Shown here one piece after another: positions 8,768 through 17,129 of a stretch of DNA of 64,000 nucleotides (its first letter is position 1; each line of letters begins with the position of its first letter). The translations under genes were made by a program, and so were the position numbers. Origin of the DNA: Candidatus Gastranaerophilales bacterium (lineage in GTDB: Bacteria > Cyanobacteriota > Vampirovibrionia > Gastranaerophilales > Gastranaerophilaceae); the NCBI GenBank assembly GCA_947630045.1, contig CANRGC010000005.1:1-64000 (forward strand), written 5' to 3'. A model generated the notes under the pieces. The model was not told where the DNA came from. It ran no database searches and saw only the letters and a program-made list of their open reading frames with translations.

Positions 8768-9699
8768 AGATTTCTTCCTTCGTTTGACAAATTTATAAAA
8801 AGGCTCTCTATCGCATATTTTGGAGAAACAAGCGCAATCAGCCATTTTTTTGCCGTTTGAATTTTTTTAATATCCTCTGAAATAAAATCTTTTTTATCAA
8901 AATTTTCTTTGATTAAACTCAATAAATATTCTTGCATGTAATCAAGCGCCAAAGTAAGCTCAATGCCTTCATTTTCGGCTTTTTCAATTAAAATTGACGC
9001 TCTTTGTACCATATCTTCGATTTTTAAATTCGGATAACCTTCAAAAAACTCGGAAAAGTCAATATCCGATTTTTCTTTAAAGGAAGGAACTTTAAACACT
9101 AAAGACCTTGAAACAATGGTGGAGATTATGTCTTCTTTTGAGGTGCAAAGAAAAACGAAAGTAACTCTGTCGGGCGCTTCTTCAACCGATTTTAAAAGAG
9201 CATTTGACGCCTCTTGTTGAAAGATTTTTTTATTAAGAGGAAGGGGCTGCCAGTTTTCATTTTCAACGGCAAAATTTGAGTTTTGAAATTCTTCAAGTTT
9301 TCTTTTTTGAAATTTGTCATACGGCGCAATTTTTGCACCCGAAAAGATAAAAAATCTGTGATAATCAGAGGCTTCATTAATTAAAGAGGTGATTTTTTCA
9401 ACCTGTTTAACGGAAATTACCGTTTTTGAAGCGTCATCTTTAAAATCAAGCGGGGTGACTTTTATAATTGAGGGGTGTTTGTCTTCTTTTATCCATTTAC
9501 AATTAAGACAGGTGCAGTTTTCCTCACGATTTTCAAGACAGTTGTTTATTCTTGCAAGCTCAAGCGCAAAGAAATAAGATGTGAAAATGTCTTTTCCTTC
9601 CAAAATTATTGATTGGGGAAATCTTTTCTTTGTTTTGAAACAGCTTTCAAAATATTCCGATAAAAAATTCAGTTTTTCTTTAAAAATTTTATTTATCAT
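8764..9699 (-). CDS. holB: DNA polymerase III delta-prime subunit
   Basis: Clamp-loader stator subunit, an AAA+ protein of 311 residues. A zinc-binding Cys cluster (CTCLNCKW with an upstream Cys) is followed by the sensor and central region. ASNALLKSVEEAPDRVTF is the classic DnaX/HolB motif, and the region around IVSRSLVF carries the SRC-like arginine-finger motif, here SRS, with Ser where Cys is usual. Walker A is degenerate, as expected for delta-prime. It overlaps holA (ATGA at 9696-9699) and DUF3326 (ATGA at 8764-8767), so translation is probably coupled. Having holA and holB adjacent is unusual compared with E. coli and would suit balanced supply of two subunits present once each per complex. 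Confidence 0.88.
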   Translation of the reverse strand: MINKIFKEKLNFLSEYFESCFKTKKRFPQSIILEGKDIFTSYFFALELARINNCLENREENCTCLNCKWIKEDKHPSIIKVTPLDFKDDASKTVISVKQVEKITSLINEASDYHRFFIFSGAKIAPYDKFQKRKLEEFQNSNFAVENENWQPLPLNKKIFQQEASNALLKSVEEAPDRVTFVFLCTSKEDIISTIVSRSLVFKVPSFKEKSDIDFSEFFEGYPNLKIEDMVQRASILIEKAENEGIELTLALDYMQEYLLSLIKENFDKKDFISEDIKKIQTAKKWLIALVSPKYAIESLFINLSNEGRNL

Positions 9700-10667
9700 T
9701 TTGCAAAAGCCTCTAAAAGAGCTGTTACCGGCTCTTTTTCACCTGTTTTAATTTCAAACTCTGCTCTTGTTAAATTTAATTTTAATGAAATCAAATTTTC
9801 CAAAGGAAGATTTTTAATTTTGTTTAAAGACATTTTCACCGCATATTCATTTTGCCCCGTTTTTCTTGCTATATCAAAGCTTGACATAGTTTTTGAATAG
9901 ATTTTTGTGAGCAAAATTTTTGAAAAACCCGATTGCAAAAAAGACAAAATTTCAAGATAGTGCGATTTTTGGAGCATGGAAGTTATTTCAAACATTGCCT
10001 TTTCATAATTTTTTGAAAGAATTAAATCTATGAGCGCAAAGATGTTTCTGTTTGTAGGATAAAGGTTTTCAACCGTTTTTATATCTATTAAATTATTTGG
10101 ATAAATATAAAGACTGATTTTATCAAGCGCAGAATTTAAATCTCTTAAGTAAGGTCCAACCCTTCTTATAATTTCAAGAATTGTGTTATCACTTGCTTTC
10201 AGATTTTTTTCTTTTAAAAAACCTTTTAAAACGGGGGCTATTTTATATTCTTCATAAGGTTTAAAACTTTGAAATTCAATGATTTTGCCCGTTTTTTGAA
10301 TTGCCTTAAAGAGCTTTGTTCTTGAATCGGGCTTTTCCCTTTCCCCTTTTGGAATTTGACATGTGAAAATTATATGAATTGAGGGGGAAATTAAATCAAT
10401 AGCATCAATTATTTCTTCAATTTCTTTATCATCAAACTTGATTTTTTTAGATTTCAAAAAATATTTTTCCGTTTTTACAAGATAAACGCAATCGCCAAAC
10501 ATCATAGGCTGCGCCCTTAAAAGAAAAATAAGGTTCGAAAAGTCGGGGTTATCATAAACTTTATAATTAAGTTCGGAAATATTCTCCCCCAAAACTTCCG
10601 ATTTAATTTTATTTACTTCTTTTTCAATAAGAAAATCTTCTTCGCCCCAAAAAAACGATAACGGCAT
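9696..10667 (-). CDS. holA: DNA polymerase III delta subunit
   Basis: Clamp-loader wrench that opens the beta clamp, 323 residues. The N terminus SFFWGEEDFLIEKEVNKI is typical of HolA. A central region with DSRTKLFKAI follows, and the C-terminal helical collar domain carries the usual E(L)K (here FEIKTGEKEPVTALLE) motif. It is first in the operon and carries a good promoter (10719-10691). The SD AAAAGGAA lies 5-10 nt before the ATG. Nothing is missing compared with the usual length of about 330 residues. Confidence 0.9.
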   Translation of the reverse strand: MPLSFFWGEEDFLIEKEVNKIKSEVLGENISELNYKVYDNPDFSNLIFLLRAQPMMFGDCVYLVKTEKYFLKSKKIKFDDKEIEEIIDAIDLISPSIHIIFTCQIPKGEREKPDSRTKLFKAIQKTGKIIEFQSFKPYEEYKIAPVLKGFLKEKNLKASDNTILEIIRRVGPYLRDLNSALDKISLYIYPNNLIDIKTVENLYPTNRNIFALIDLILSKNYEKAMFEITSMLQKSHYLEILSFLQSGFSKILLTKIYSKTMSSFDIARKTGQNEYAVKMSLNKIKNLPLENLISLKLNLTRAEFEIKTGEKEPVTALLEAFAK

Positions 10668-10690
10668 TTTATATTCCTTTTAATAAATAA

Positions 10691-10719
10691 ATTGTACATT
10701 AAGGATATTATTTAAGCAA
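10691..10719 (-). promoter_or_regulatory. Sigma-70 type promoter of the holA operon
   Basis: On the minus strand TTGCTT (10719-10714), a 17-bp spacer and TACAAT (10696-10691). The start would fall near 10684, giving a leader of about 17 nt with an SD. Confidence 0.65.
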
Positions 10720-10786
10720 TTTTAAAACCTCAAACCTTCACAAAAAGTGAAAATTTATAGTAAGATAACAAAAAAAGGAATTTGTT

Positions 10787-11245
10787 TTGAAAGTTGTTTT
10801 CCAAAGAGTTAAATCGGCAAGCGTGACAATTGATGATAAGATTTATTCAAGCATAAATCAGGGTGCGCTTCTGCTTTTTGGCGTTGAAAAGCATGATAAG
10901 GAAGAATTTATTGACTTTCTTGCCAACAAAATTTTAAATTTGCGTGTTTTTGATGATAAAGAAGGAAAAATGAACCTTTCCGTTAAAGATATAGGGGGCG
11001 AAATTCTTGTCGTTTCTCAATTTACGCTTGCCGCAAACTGTAAAAAAGGCTTAAGACCGAGTTTTGATAACGCTATGGAGCCAAAAGGGGCGAATATTTT
11101 CTATGAAAAATTTGTATCAAAGTTAAAAAATTCTGGACTTTCCATTCAAACGGGCGTTTTCGGCGCCGATATGAAGGTGGCTCTTATTAATGACGGGCCG
11201 GTAACTTTTATTTTAGAAAAAAGTGAGAAAAATGAGCTTGATTGA
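10787..11245 (+). CDS. dtd: D-aminoacyl-tRNA deacylase
   Basis: Cytosolic proofreading enzyme that hydrolyses D-amino acids (and Gly from tRNA-Ala) off mischarged tRNAs. The protein has 152 residues, the usual length. The family motifs SQFTLAA (active-site side) and the cross-subunit GPVTFILE, which carries the Gly-cisPro equivalent region of DTD, are both present. Translation begins at TTG 10787, set by the SD AAAGGAA 7 nt upstream, and the protein then reads KVVFQRVKSA as in the family. It overlaps the cca start by 14 nt, so the two tRNA-quality genes form an operon. Confidence 0.95.
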   Translation: MKVVFQRVKSASVTIDDKIYSSINQGALLLFGVEKHDKEEFIDFLANKILNLRVFDDKEGKMNLSVKDIGGEILVVSQFTLAANCKKGLRPSFDNAMEPKGANIFYEKFVSKLKNSGLSIQTGVFGADMKVALINDGPVTFILEKSEKNELD

Positions 11246-12341
11246 AAAATTAAACCCAAAACATGGAAAAATTGTTGAAACAATTAAACATTTTGCCCTT
11301 CAATATGAACAAAAAGTTTATATTGTAGGCGGGGTGGTCAGAGATTTAATTTTGGGAAAAGAAATTAAGGATATTGACTTTTTGATTGAGGGCAACGCCG
11401 TAGAATTTGCTCAAAGCGCCAAGTTTCAAATTAAATCAATTCATGATGATTTTAAAACGGTCAGGGTTGAAATTGAAAATGAAGAAATCGACATAGCCTC
11501 AACCCGTTCTGAAAAATATCCTGAAATGGGGTGTTTGCCCGTTTTGGACAAAGTCGGGATAAAAATTGAAGAAGATTTAAAAAGGCGTGATTTTACGGTA
11601 AATGCAATTGCAATAAATATTGCGGACGAAAAAATAACGGACGAATTTGGCGGAATTGAAGATATTAAAAATAAAACATTAAAAGTCTTGCACAATAAGT
11701 CTTTTCAGGATGACCCGACAAGAATTTTGAGGGGGCTTGATTTTAAATACAGATTTGATTTTGATTTTGATAAAAACACGAAAAAATTAATTGATGAAAC
11801 GGTAAAAACCTTTGATAACAAAGGTCTTAGCATATCGAGAATTTATCTTACATTAAATAAAATTTTTCAAAATAAAAGGGCAGATGAAATTTTAAAAGAA
11901 ATTTTAAATAAAGAAATTTATAAAATTTGGACAAAATCTGTCGGAATAAAACCCGATGAAATAAAGACTTTGAGGAATGCACTGAACATTTTTGATTGCG
12001 AACAAAACAAACTTTTTATAATGGCACTTGAAAACACTCCTTTTATAAGGGTTAATTTTAAGGATGACTTTGAAATTTATAACTTTTTTAAAAAGTTCAA
12101 CCCCGTTCAGCTTGCCTTTTATTATTTTAAAACCGGCGATAATTCTTGTCTTAAATATCTTGAAATTAAAGATATAAAGCCATTGTTAACGGGCGGCATG
12201 CTTTTAGAAAACGGTTTTTTTGAGGGGGAAATTATCGGAAAAATTTTAAATTCCGTTTTAAGACAAAAAGTTCTAAACCCGAAAATGTTTAATAACGTTG
12301 ATGATGAGCTTAATTTTGCCATAGAAAATTTTAAAAAATAA
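11232..12341 (+). CDS. cca: tRNA nucleotidyltransferase / poly(A) polymerase family
   Basis: Class II nucleotidyltransferase that adds or repairs the tRNA CCA end. The ATG at 11232 gives 369 residues; a GTG three codons upstream is a weaker alternative. The head domain shows the GG motif VGGVVRD, then the metal-binding DIDF, then RRDFTVNAIA and the template region DDPTRILRGLDF. The C-terminal half is divergent and shorter than in E. coli, without an HD domain. In some cyanobacteria and deep-branching bacteria CCA addition is shared between a CC-adding and an A-adding enzyme. I cannot tell from sequence alone which this is. It overlaps dtd. Confidence 0.88.
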   Translation: MSLIEKLNPKHGKIVETIKHFALQYEQKVYIVGGVVRDLILGKEIKDIDFLIEGNAVEFAQSAKFQIKSIHDDFKTVRVEIENEEIDIASTRSEKYPEMGCLPVLDKVGIKIEEDLKRRDFTVNAIAINIADEKITDEFGGIEDIKNKTLKVLHNKSFQDDPTRILRGLDFKYRFDFDFDKNTKKLIDETVKTFDNKGLSISRIYLTLNKIFQNKRADEILKEILNKEIYKIWTKSVGIKPDEIKTLRNALNIFDCEQNKLFIMALENTPFIRVNFKDDFEIYNFFKKFNPVQLAFYYFKTGDNSCLKYLEIKDIKPLLTGGMLLENGFFEGEIIGKILNSVLRQKVLNPKMFNNVDDELNFAIENFKK

Positions 12342-12442
12342 ATTTTTTATTTTTTGTTTTTCTTTTCAGTTTTATGTTGGTGTCACTTTTACACTTATTG
12401 TATAGTTTGTTTTAAGCCAAATAATATGTTAAGCCCAAAACG

Positions 12443-12455
12443 CTTGTCTGACAAG
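12443..12455. promoter_or_regulatory. Possible operator (odd palindrome)
   Basis: CTTGTC-T-GACAAG is a perfect 6-bp inverted repeat around one base, 25 nt upstream of the -35 of the 79-aa gene promoter. It could bind a dimeric regulator. No protein is assigned. Confidence 0.3.
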
Positions 12456-12480
12456 GATATTAAAAAAATATAAAGAGGGG

Positions 12481-12509
12481 TTGACAAATAAATTTTTTGG
12501 GTACATAAT
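12481..12509 (+). promoter_or_regulatory. Strong sigma-70 type promoter of the 79-aa gene
   Basis: TTGACA (12481-12486), a 17-bp spacer and CATAAT (12504-12509). It is the best -35 in the window. The leader of about 60 nt contains a small hairpin AGTGT / ACACT near 12527-12542. Confidence 0.7.
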
Positions 12510-12577
12510 ACCAATATAAAGATAAAGTGTTTAGCATACACTAAAACAGAGAAGAAAAATCTAAAGAGAGAAAGACA

Positions 12578-12817
12578 ATGTTAAGTATAAATCCTATAAC
12601 AAATGTAAATAATACACCAAATAACAAAGTTAGCTTTGGCAGAGGGGTGCAAACAAATTTTGGAATCAGCGCTCCGTCACCAAAACATAACATGGTTGAA
12701 GGCGGTTTATTGACAGGCTTTTTAGGAACAGTAAGCCCCGCAATTAAAGAAATCAATTCAAGAGCAAAATCTATTGAAAAAGGCTTGAATGAAACAAAAT
12801 TAAATTATTTCGCATAA
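12578..12817 (+). CDS. Small protein of unknown function (79 aa)
   Basis: I do not recognise a family. The protein is hydrophilic, Asn/Ser/Gly-rich at the start (NPITNVNNTPNNKVSFGRG), with a Gly/Leu stretch in the middle (GGLLTGFLGT) and a Lys-rich helix at the end. It has no signal peptide and no clear membrane helix. It has its own consensus promoter, a 60-nt leader, a 137-nt repeat-rich 3' region and a terminator, so it looks like an independently expressed small gene. The SD is a weak AAAGAGAG. An N-terminal Asn-rich stretch followed by V(S/N)FG/F is, from memory, seen in other hypothetical proteins of this bacterial group, but I cannot verify that. Confidence 0.65.
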   Translation: MLSINPITNVNNTPNNKVSFGRGVQTNFGISAPSPKHNMVEGGLLTGFLGTVSPAIKEINSRAKSIEKGLNETKLNYFA

Positions 12818-12954
12818 TCCGAAAAACAACAAACAACACATAAATTCGAAGCAAACAACACAATTCTTATCGCATATAATCCGAAAGCAATTAACAGCTC
12901 AAATTTTATTTATCGACACCTAACAACACAATCCCGAAGCTAACAACACTAGCT
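12818..12954 (+). repeat. Degenerate direct repeats in the 3' UTR
   Basis: Four or five imperfect same-strand units built from two blocks, (A)ATYCGAAGC and YAACAACACAA, for example ATTCGAAGCAAACAACACAA and CCCGAAGCTAACAACACTA. Spacing is irregular (about 20-35 nt). No inverted partner is present, so this is not a recombination site of the attC kind. It lies wholly between the stop codon and the terminator. Confidence 0.5.
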
Positions 12955-12980
12955 GACACCGTATTTAAACGGTGTCTTTT
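12955..12980 (+). terminator. Rho-independent terminator of the 79-aa gene
   Basis: An 8-bp stem GACACCGT / ACGGTGTC (12955-12962, 12969-12976), a 6-nt loop, then TTTT. Confidence 0.85.
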
Positions 12981-13022
12981 AATATATGCACAAATTTTAA
13001 ACTTTTATTGTAAAATAGCTTT

Positions 13023-14336
13023 ATGAAATCAAAAACGGTTGCGGTGGTCGGACGCCCTAATGTAGGCAAATCGACACTGGTAAATAGAATAGTAGGTGAA
13101 AGGCGCTCCATTGTTGACGACATGCCGGGCGTTACCAGAGACAGAATTTATTTTGACGCCATTTGGCAGCATAAACCTTTTGTCTTGATTGATACGGGCG
13201 GAATTGTCACAAACAATGAAGACGAATTTGTCAAAAATATTTTTGCTCAAGCAAAACTTGCGGTTGACGAAGCCGATTTAATTTTGTTTGTGGTAGACGC
13301 CAAAAATGGCTTAAACCCTTATGATAGCGATATTGCAGACATTTTAAGACAGTCAAAAAAAGAGGTTATTATTGTTGCAAATAAAGTTGACTCACCCGAT
13401 GAAATGACTTCTTACAGCGAATTTTATTCGCTCGGTTTTGAAAATGTCATGCCTGTTTCAGCATTGCACGGGTCGGGGGGAATTGGCGATTTGCTTGACG
13501 TTATAACAAAAGATATTGAGCAAAAACAAGAATATGACGATACTTCCGCTATTAAAATCGCAATAATAGGAAAACCAAACGCCGGAAAAAGCTCTATTTT
13601 AAACAACCTTTTAAATGAGCAAAGGGCAATTGTTTCAAACGTTTCAGGCACAACAAGAGATTCAATTAACTCTGAGGTTGTATATAAAGAACAAGACTTT
13701 GTTTTAATTGACACCGCAGGAATAAGAAAAAAATCAAAGGTTGATTTCGGGGTGGAAGCTTTTGCCGTGGATAGGGCAATAAGGGCAATTAAAGAAGCTG
13801 ACATTGCGCTTCTTGTTGTTGATTCAACCGAGGGGCTTTCCGATCAGGATAAAAAAATTGCTCAAATGTCTGAGGAAGCGGGCTTAGGGCTTATTATCGC
13901 CTTTAACAAGTGGGACCTTATTAAAAACATTCAAACCCATAAAATTGAACAGGAAATTGAGAAAAACGCTCCTTTTTTGAATTATGCCAAAAAAATCTTT
14001 ATATCGGCAAAAACGGGGCAAAGGCTTCAGGCTATTTTTGACACGGCAATTGAAATTCAAAAAGAAAGAACAAAACAGGTTCAAACAAGCCTTTTGAACA
14101 GAATTATAAATGAAGCCTCTCTAATCAATCCGCCGACTTCAATTAAAGGAAAGTTTTTAAAAATTTATTATTCAACACAATCAAAGGTCGCCCCGCCTAC
14201 ATTTACAATTTTTATAAATTCAAAAAAACTTTTGCAAGATTCATATAAAAGATATCTGACAAAAAAAATAAGAGAGGCTTTCGGCTTTTTTGGAACACCT
14301 GTCAGAATGCTTTTTAAAGAAAAGGGAGATAAGTGA
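13023..14336 (+). CDS. der: GTPase Der (EngA), ribosome assembly
   Basis: Essential two-G-domain GTPase needed for 50S subunit maturation, 437 residues. The first P-loop GRPNVGKS is at about residues 9-16 and the second, GKPNAGKS, in the second half. Each has its DTAG/DTGG switch (LIDTGG, LIDTAG) and an NKxD (NKVD, NKWD). A C-terminal KH-like domain follows. There is no SD before the ATG. A -10-like TAAAAT ends 6 nt upstream, so the mRNA may be leaderless. Its stop overlaps the plsY start (TGATG). Confidence 0.96.
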   Translation: MKSKTVAVVGRPNVGKSTLVNRIVGERRSIVDDMPGVTRDRIYFDAIWQHKPFVLIDTGGIVTNNEDEFVKNIFAQAKLAVDEADLILFVVDAKNGLNPYDSDIADILRQSKKEVIIVANKVDSPDEMTSYSEFYSLGFENVMPVSALHGSGGIGDLLDVITKDIEQKQEYDDTSAIKIAIIGKPNAGKSSILNNLLNEQRAIVSNVSGTTRDSINSEVVYKEQDFVLIDTAGIRKKSKVDFGVEAFAVDRAIRAIKEADIALLVVDSTEGLSDQDKKIAQMSEEAGLGLIIAFNKWDLIKNIQTHKIEQEIEKNAPFLNYAKKIFISAKTGQRLQAIFDTAIEIQKERTKQVQTSLLNRIINEASLINPPTSIKGKFLKIYYSTQSKVAPPTFTIFINSKKLLQDSYKRYLTKKIREAFGFFGTPVRMLFKEKGDK

Positions 14337-14926
14337 TGGGCGCTTTATTTGTTCTTCTGGCATATTTAATCGGTTCAATTCCAACGGGTTATATTATTGT
14401 TAAATTAAAAACCGGAAACGACATAAGAACCATAGGTTCGGGCTCAACCGGAGCAACAAACGTAAAAAGAGTTCTCGGAAAAAAATGGTTTTTCACGGTT
14501 ATGATTTTAGACGCAATTAAGGGCATGGTTCCCGTTTTATTGGCAAAATATCTGATTTCAAACGATTCGTTGGGTGTTGTTGCCGTTATATGCGCAATTG
14601 CGGTTATTGTCGGTCATTCCAAGCCTGTTTTTCTCGGGTTTAAAGGCGGAAAAAGCGTTGCCACGGGAATCGGTACTTTAATTGCCTTAAATCCTTATGT
14701 AGGCGCAATTTTGGCTTGCATATGGTCGGTTATAACATGGTTTTCAAAATATGTTTCTTTGGGTTCAATTATTGCCCTGATTTGTGCGCCCATATTGATG
14801 TTTGTCTTTAACAACCCTGTTTGTTATACAATTTATGCGCTTATTGCGGCAATATACATTGTTTATTTGCACAGAGAAAACATAAAAAGACTTATAAACG
14901 GTAATGAAAATAAGGTAAGAGAATAA
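14336..14926 (+). CDS. plsY: Glycerol-3-phosphate acyltransferase PlsY
   Basis: Integral membrane enzyme that moves an acyl group from acyl-phosphate to glycerol-3-phosphate, the first step of phospholipid synthesis. The ATG at 14336 overlaps the der stop by one base (196 residues; a GTG one codon upstream is the alternative). Motif 1 is GSGSTGATNVKR, motif 2 GHSKPVFLGFKGGKSVATG, and motif 3 lies near the end (YLHRENIKRL). Several membrane helices surround these. der-plsY is a recurrent bacterial pair. PlsX is not in the window. Confidence 0.95.
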   Translation: MGALFVLLAYLIGSIPTGYIIVKLKTGNDIRTIGSGSTGATNVKRVLGKKWFFTVMILDAIKGMVPVLLAKYLISNDSLGVVAVICAIAVIVGHSKPVFLGFKGGKSVATGIGTLIALNPYVGAILACIWSVITWFSKYVSLGSIIALICAPILMFVFNNPVCYTIYALIAAIYIVYLHRENIKRLINGNENKVRE

Positions 14927-16392
14927 TGGAAACTATTGAAATCGTTCCTAAAGTTAAAGTTAAAAATAAAAAAATTCTGTCTTTGGTTTATACACCGGGG
15001 GTTTCACAAAGCTGTCTTAAAATTAAAGACGATATAAGAAAGGTTTTTGAGCTCACGAACCGCTCAAATTCAGTGGCGGTGTTGTCTTTTGATTATGAAG
15101 CTTCGGTCAAAAGAGCGATTTTTCTTAAAAAAACAAGAACAACCGACGCCTATCCGCTTGTTATAAAGAAATGTTCAAACGAAGATTTTGAAATGGTCAA
15201 AGAGGCTCTTATTCCAAATTTCATGGGAATTGACACAACTTTGACGGAAGGCTTGAATTTTGATAACGAAGAATTTATTCCGACATGTTCTAAAGGCTGC
15301 GTTTTGCCTGAATCAATGAATTTGGGAGATTTTGAACCCTTAGAATTAAGAAGCGCATTTGGCGGGGTAATAGAAACCCAAATAAGCGATATGCTTGATT
15401 ACAGAAAACCTGTTGCAATAATTTCCGACGGCTCGGCTATTTTGGGGCTTGGAAATATCGGTCCTTCGGCGGGGCTTCCCGTTATGGAAGGAAAGGCGGT
15501 ATTATTCAAAGAACTCGGCGGGGTTGATGCCATGCCTTTGTGTCTAAACACGCAAGATGTAAACAAAATAAAGAAAATTATTCTTCTTTTGGAAGAGTCT
15601 TTTTCGGGAATTAATCTTGAAGATATTAAAGCCCCGAATTGTTTTGAAATTGAGAAGTTTTTAATTCAAAATTCAAAAGTTCCAATCTTTCATGATGACC
15701 AGCACGGAGCGGCGATTGTGGCTCTTGCGGGGCTTTATAATGCGCTTGAAATAGTGTCAAAAAAAATTAATGAAGTAAAAGTTGTAATCTCAGGCGCAGG
15801 CGCAGCCGGTCAAGCAACGGCAAGGCTTTTAATTAAAGCCGGCGTTCAAAATATAATAATGACGGACATTTTTGGTATTGTATACAAACAAAGACCTGAA
15901 AATGACCATTCTCTTGAAGCAATTGCAAGAATTACAAATTATATGAATGAAAAAGGCACGCTTGAAGACGCAATTAAAGGTGCGGATGTATTTATAGGAC
16001 TTTCTGCGGGCGGAATTTTAAGAGCTGAAATGATTCAGACAATGAAAGAAGACCCGATTATTTTCGCCCTTGCAAACCCTGTTCCCGAAATTATGCCTGA
16101 TGAGGCGCTTCGGGCGGGCGCAAAGGTTGTCGCTTCGGGCAGACCGGATTTTGACAATCAATTAAACAATTCGCTTGTTTTCCCCGGTCTTTTTGACGGG
16201 GTTATAAACTCGGGCTGTAAAATTATTTCGGATGAAATTAAAATTTTGTGTGCAAAAACAATAGCAGAAATGATTTCAAGGGAAGAACTTTCGCCCGATT
16301 ATATTATTCCTGACCCTCTTGATAAAAATGTTGCAAAAAATATTTCAGCATGTATTATTAACCATGTCAGAAATTTACAACCGAATACATAA
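14926..16392 (+). CDS. Malic enzyme with an inserted segment
   Basis: NAD(P)-dependent malate dehydrogenase (decarboxylating), which turns malate into pyruvate and CO2. It has 488 residues. The catalytic Tyr is in YTPGV (residue 22), Lys190 is in MEGKAVLF, metal-binding acids sit in LEDIKAPN and FHDDQHG, and the Rossmann motif is GAGAAGQ. An oddity is that residues about 57-158 separate the strand VAVLSFD from ISDGSAILGLGNIGP. In ordinary bacterial malic enzymes these are a single strand and loop, so about 100 residues have been inserted. The insert contains Cys83, Cys121 and Cys125. The cofactor cannot be settled from sequence. It overlaps the plsY stop by one base (TAATG). Confidence 0.88.
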   Translation: METIEIVPKVKVKNKKILSLVYTPGVSQSCLKIKDDIRKVFELTNRSNSVAVLSFDYEASVKRAIFLKKTRTTDAYPLVIKKCSNEDFEMVKEALIPNFMGIDTTLTEGLNFDNEEFIPTCSKGCVLPESMNLGDFEPLELRSAFGGVIETQISDMLDYRKPVAIISDGSAILGLGNIGPSAGLPVMEGKAVLFKELGGVDAMPLCLNTQDVNKIKKIILLLEESFSGINLEDIKAPNCFEIEKFLIQNSKVPIFHDDQHGAAIVALAGLYNALEIVSKKINEVKVVISGAGAAGQATARLLIKAGVQNIIMTDIFGIVYKQRPENDHSLEAIARITNYMNEKGTLEDAIKGADVFIGLSAGGILRAEMIQTMKEDPIIFALANPVPEIMPDEALRAGAKVVASGRPDFDNQLNNSLVFPGLFDGVINSGCKIISDEIKILCAKTIAEMISREELSPDYIIPDPLDKNVAKNISACIINHVRNLQPNT

Positions 16393-16429
16393 CACCCTAA
16401 AATAAGAAATTAAAGGGGGTTTTTGTGTA
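16390..16429 (+). terminator. Weak terminator-like hairpin after the malic enzyme gene
   Basis: AACACCCT can pair with AGGGGGTT with one mismatch across a long A-rich loop, followed by TTT. It is much weaker than the other terminators listed, so read-through into rpsE is possible. Confidence 0.3.
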
Positions 16430-16476
16430 TTCTTTTTGTTGTTATTAAGAATATTAAATCGAAAGGTATTTAAACA

Positions 16477-17118
16477 GTGAACGAAGAAATTAAAGACACA
16501 AATGAAGTTGTTGAAGAAGTTGAAGTTGTTGAACAATCAGCTCAAGAAACAACCGAAGAAGCGGAAGTAACGACATTAAAACCGCAAAAAAAACAGTCAA
16601 GAAGAAGAAAAATTGAAACGGTAGAACCCGTTGAATCAGAATGGAAAGAACAGGTTGTTCAAATCAGAAGAGTTACAAAAGTTGTAAAAGGCGGTAAAAA
16701 ATTAAGCTTTAGAGCAATTGTTATCGTCGGAAATAAAAAAGGTCAAGTCGGAATGGGCGTTGCAAAAGCAGCAGAAGTTATCGTTGCAATTCAAAAAGCA
16801 ATCGCTGACGGAAGAAAAAATTTAATCACCGTTCCTATTTACAAAACAACAATTCCTCATATGATTACAGGAAGATCAGGTGCGGGCAACGTTGTTTTAA
16901 AACCGGCAAGCCAAGGTACCGGTGTTATCGCAGGTGGTGCGGTGCGTGCGGTTCTTGAACTTTGCGGAATTGAAAACATCTTAAGTAAATCATTGGGTTC
17001 AAAATCTCCTCTTAATGCCGCTAATGCTACATTAAACGCACTTAAAGAATTAAGAACATTCAAAGACGTTGCTTCTCAAAGAGGAATTTCAATGAAACAA
17101 TTGTTAGGACAAAAATAG
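16477..17118 (+). CDS. rpsE: 30S ribosomal protein S5, extended N terminus
   Basis: S5, at the mRNA entry tunnel of the 30S subunit, important for decoding accuracy. It has 213 residues against about 165 in most bacteria. The conserved part begins near residue 55 ([21 protein letters not shown]) and carries the RNA-binding loop and the [12 protein letters not shown]-like C-terminal fold (here [13 protein letters not shown]). The first ~50 residues are Glu/Val-rich, then Lys/Arg-rich (KKQSRRRK), and look disordered. The GTG start is supported by AAAGG about 10 nt upstream. It heads a group normally internal to the spc operon. Confidence 0.96.
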   Translation: MNEEIKDTNEVVEEVEVVEQSAQETTEEAEVTTLKPQKKQSRRRKIETVEPVESEWKEQVVQIRRVTKVVKGGKKLSFRAIVIVGNKKGQVGMGVAKAAEVIVAIQKAIADGRKNLITVPIYKTTIPHMITGRSGAGNVVLKPASQGTGVIAGGAVRAVLELCGIENILSKSLGSKSPLNAANATLNALKELRTFKDVASQRGISMKQLLGQK

Positions 17119-17129
17119 GGTGAATGAAA

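Noticed and set aside
12818-12954. Integron attC-like site behind a small gene
   Set aside because: The direct repeats contain AACAAC blocks but no inverted GTTRRRY partner and no cassette array or integrase.
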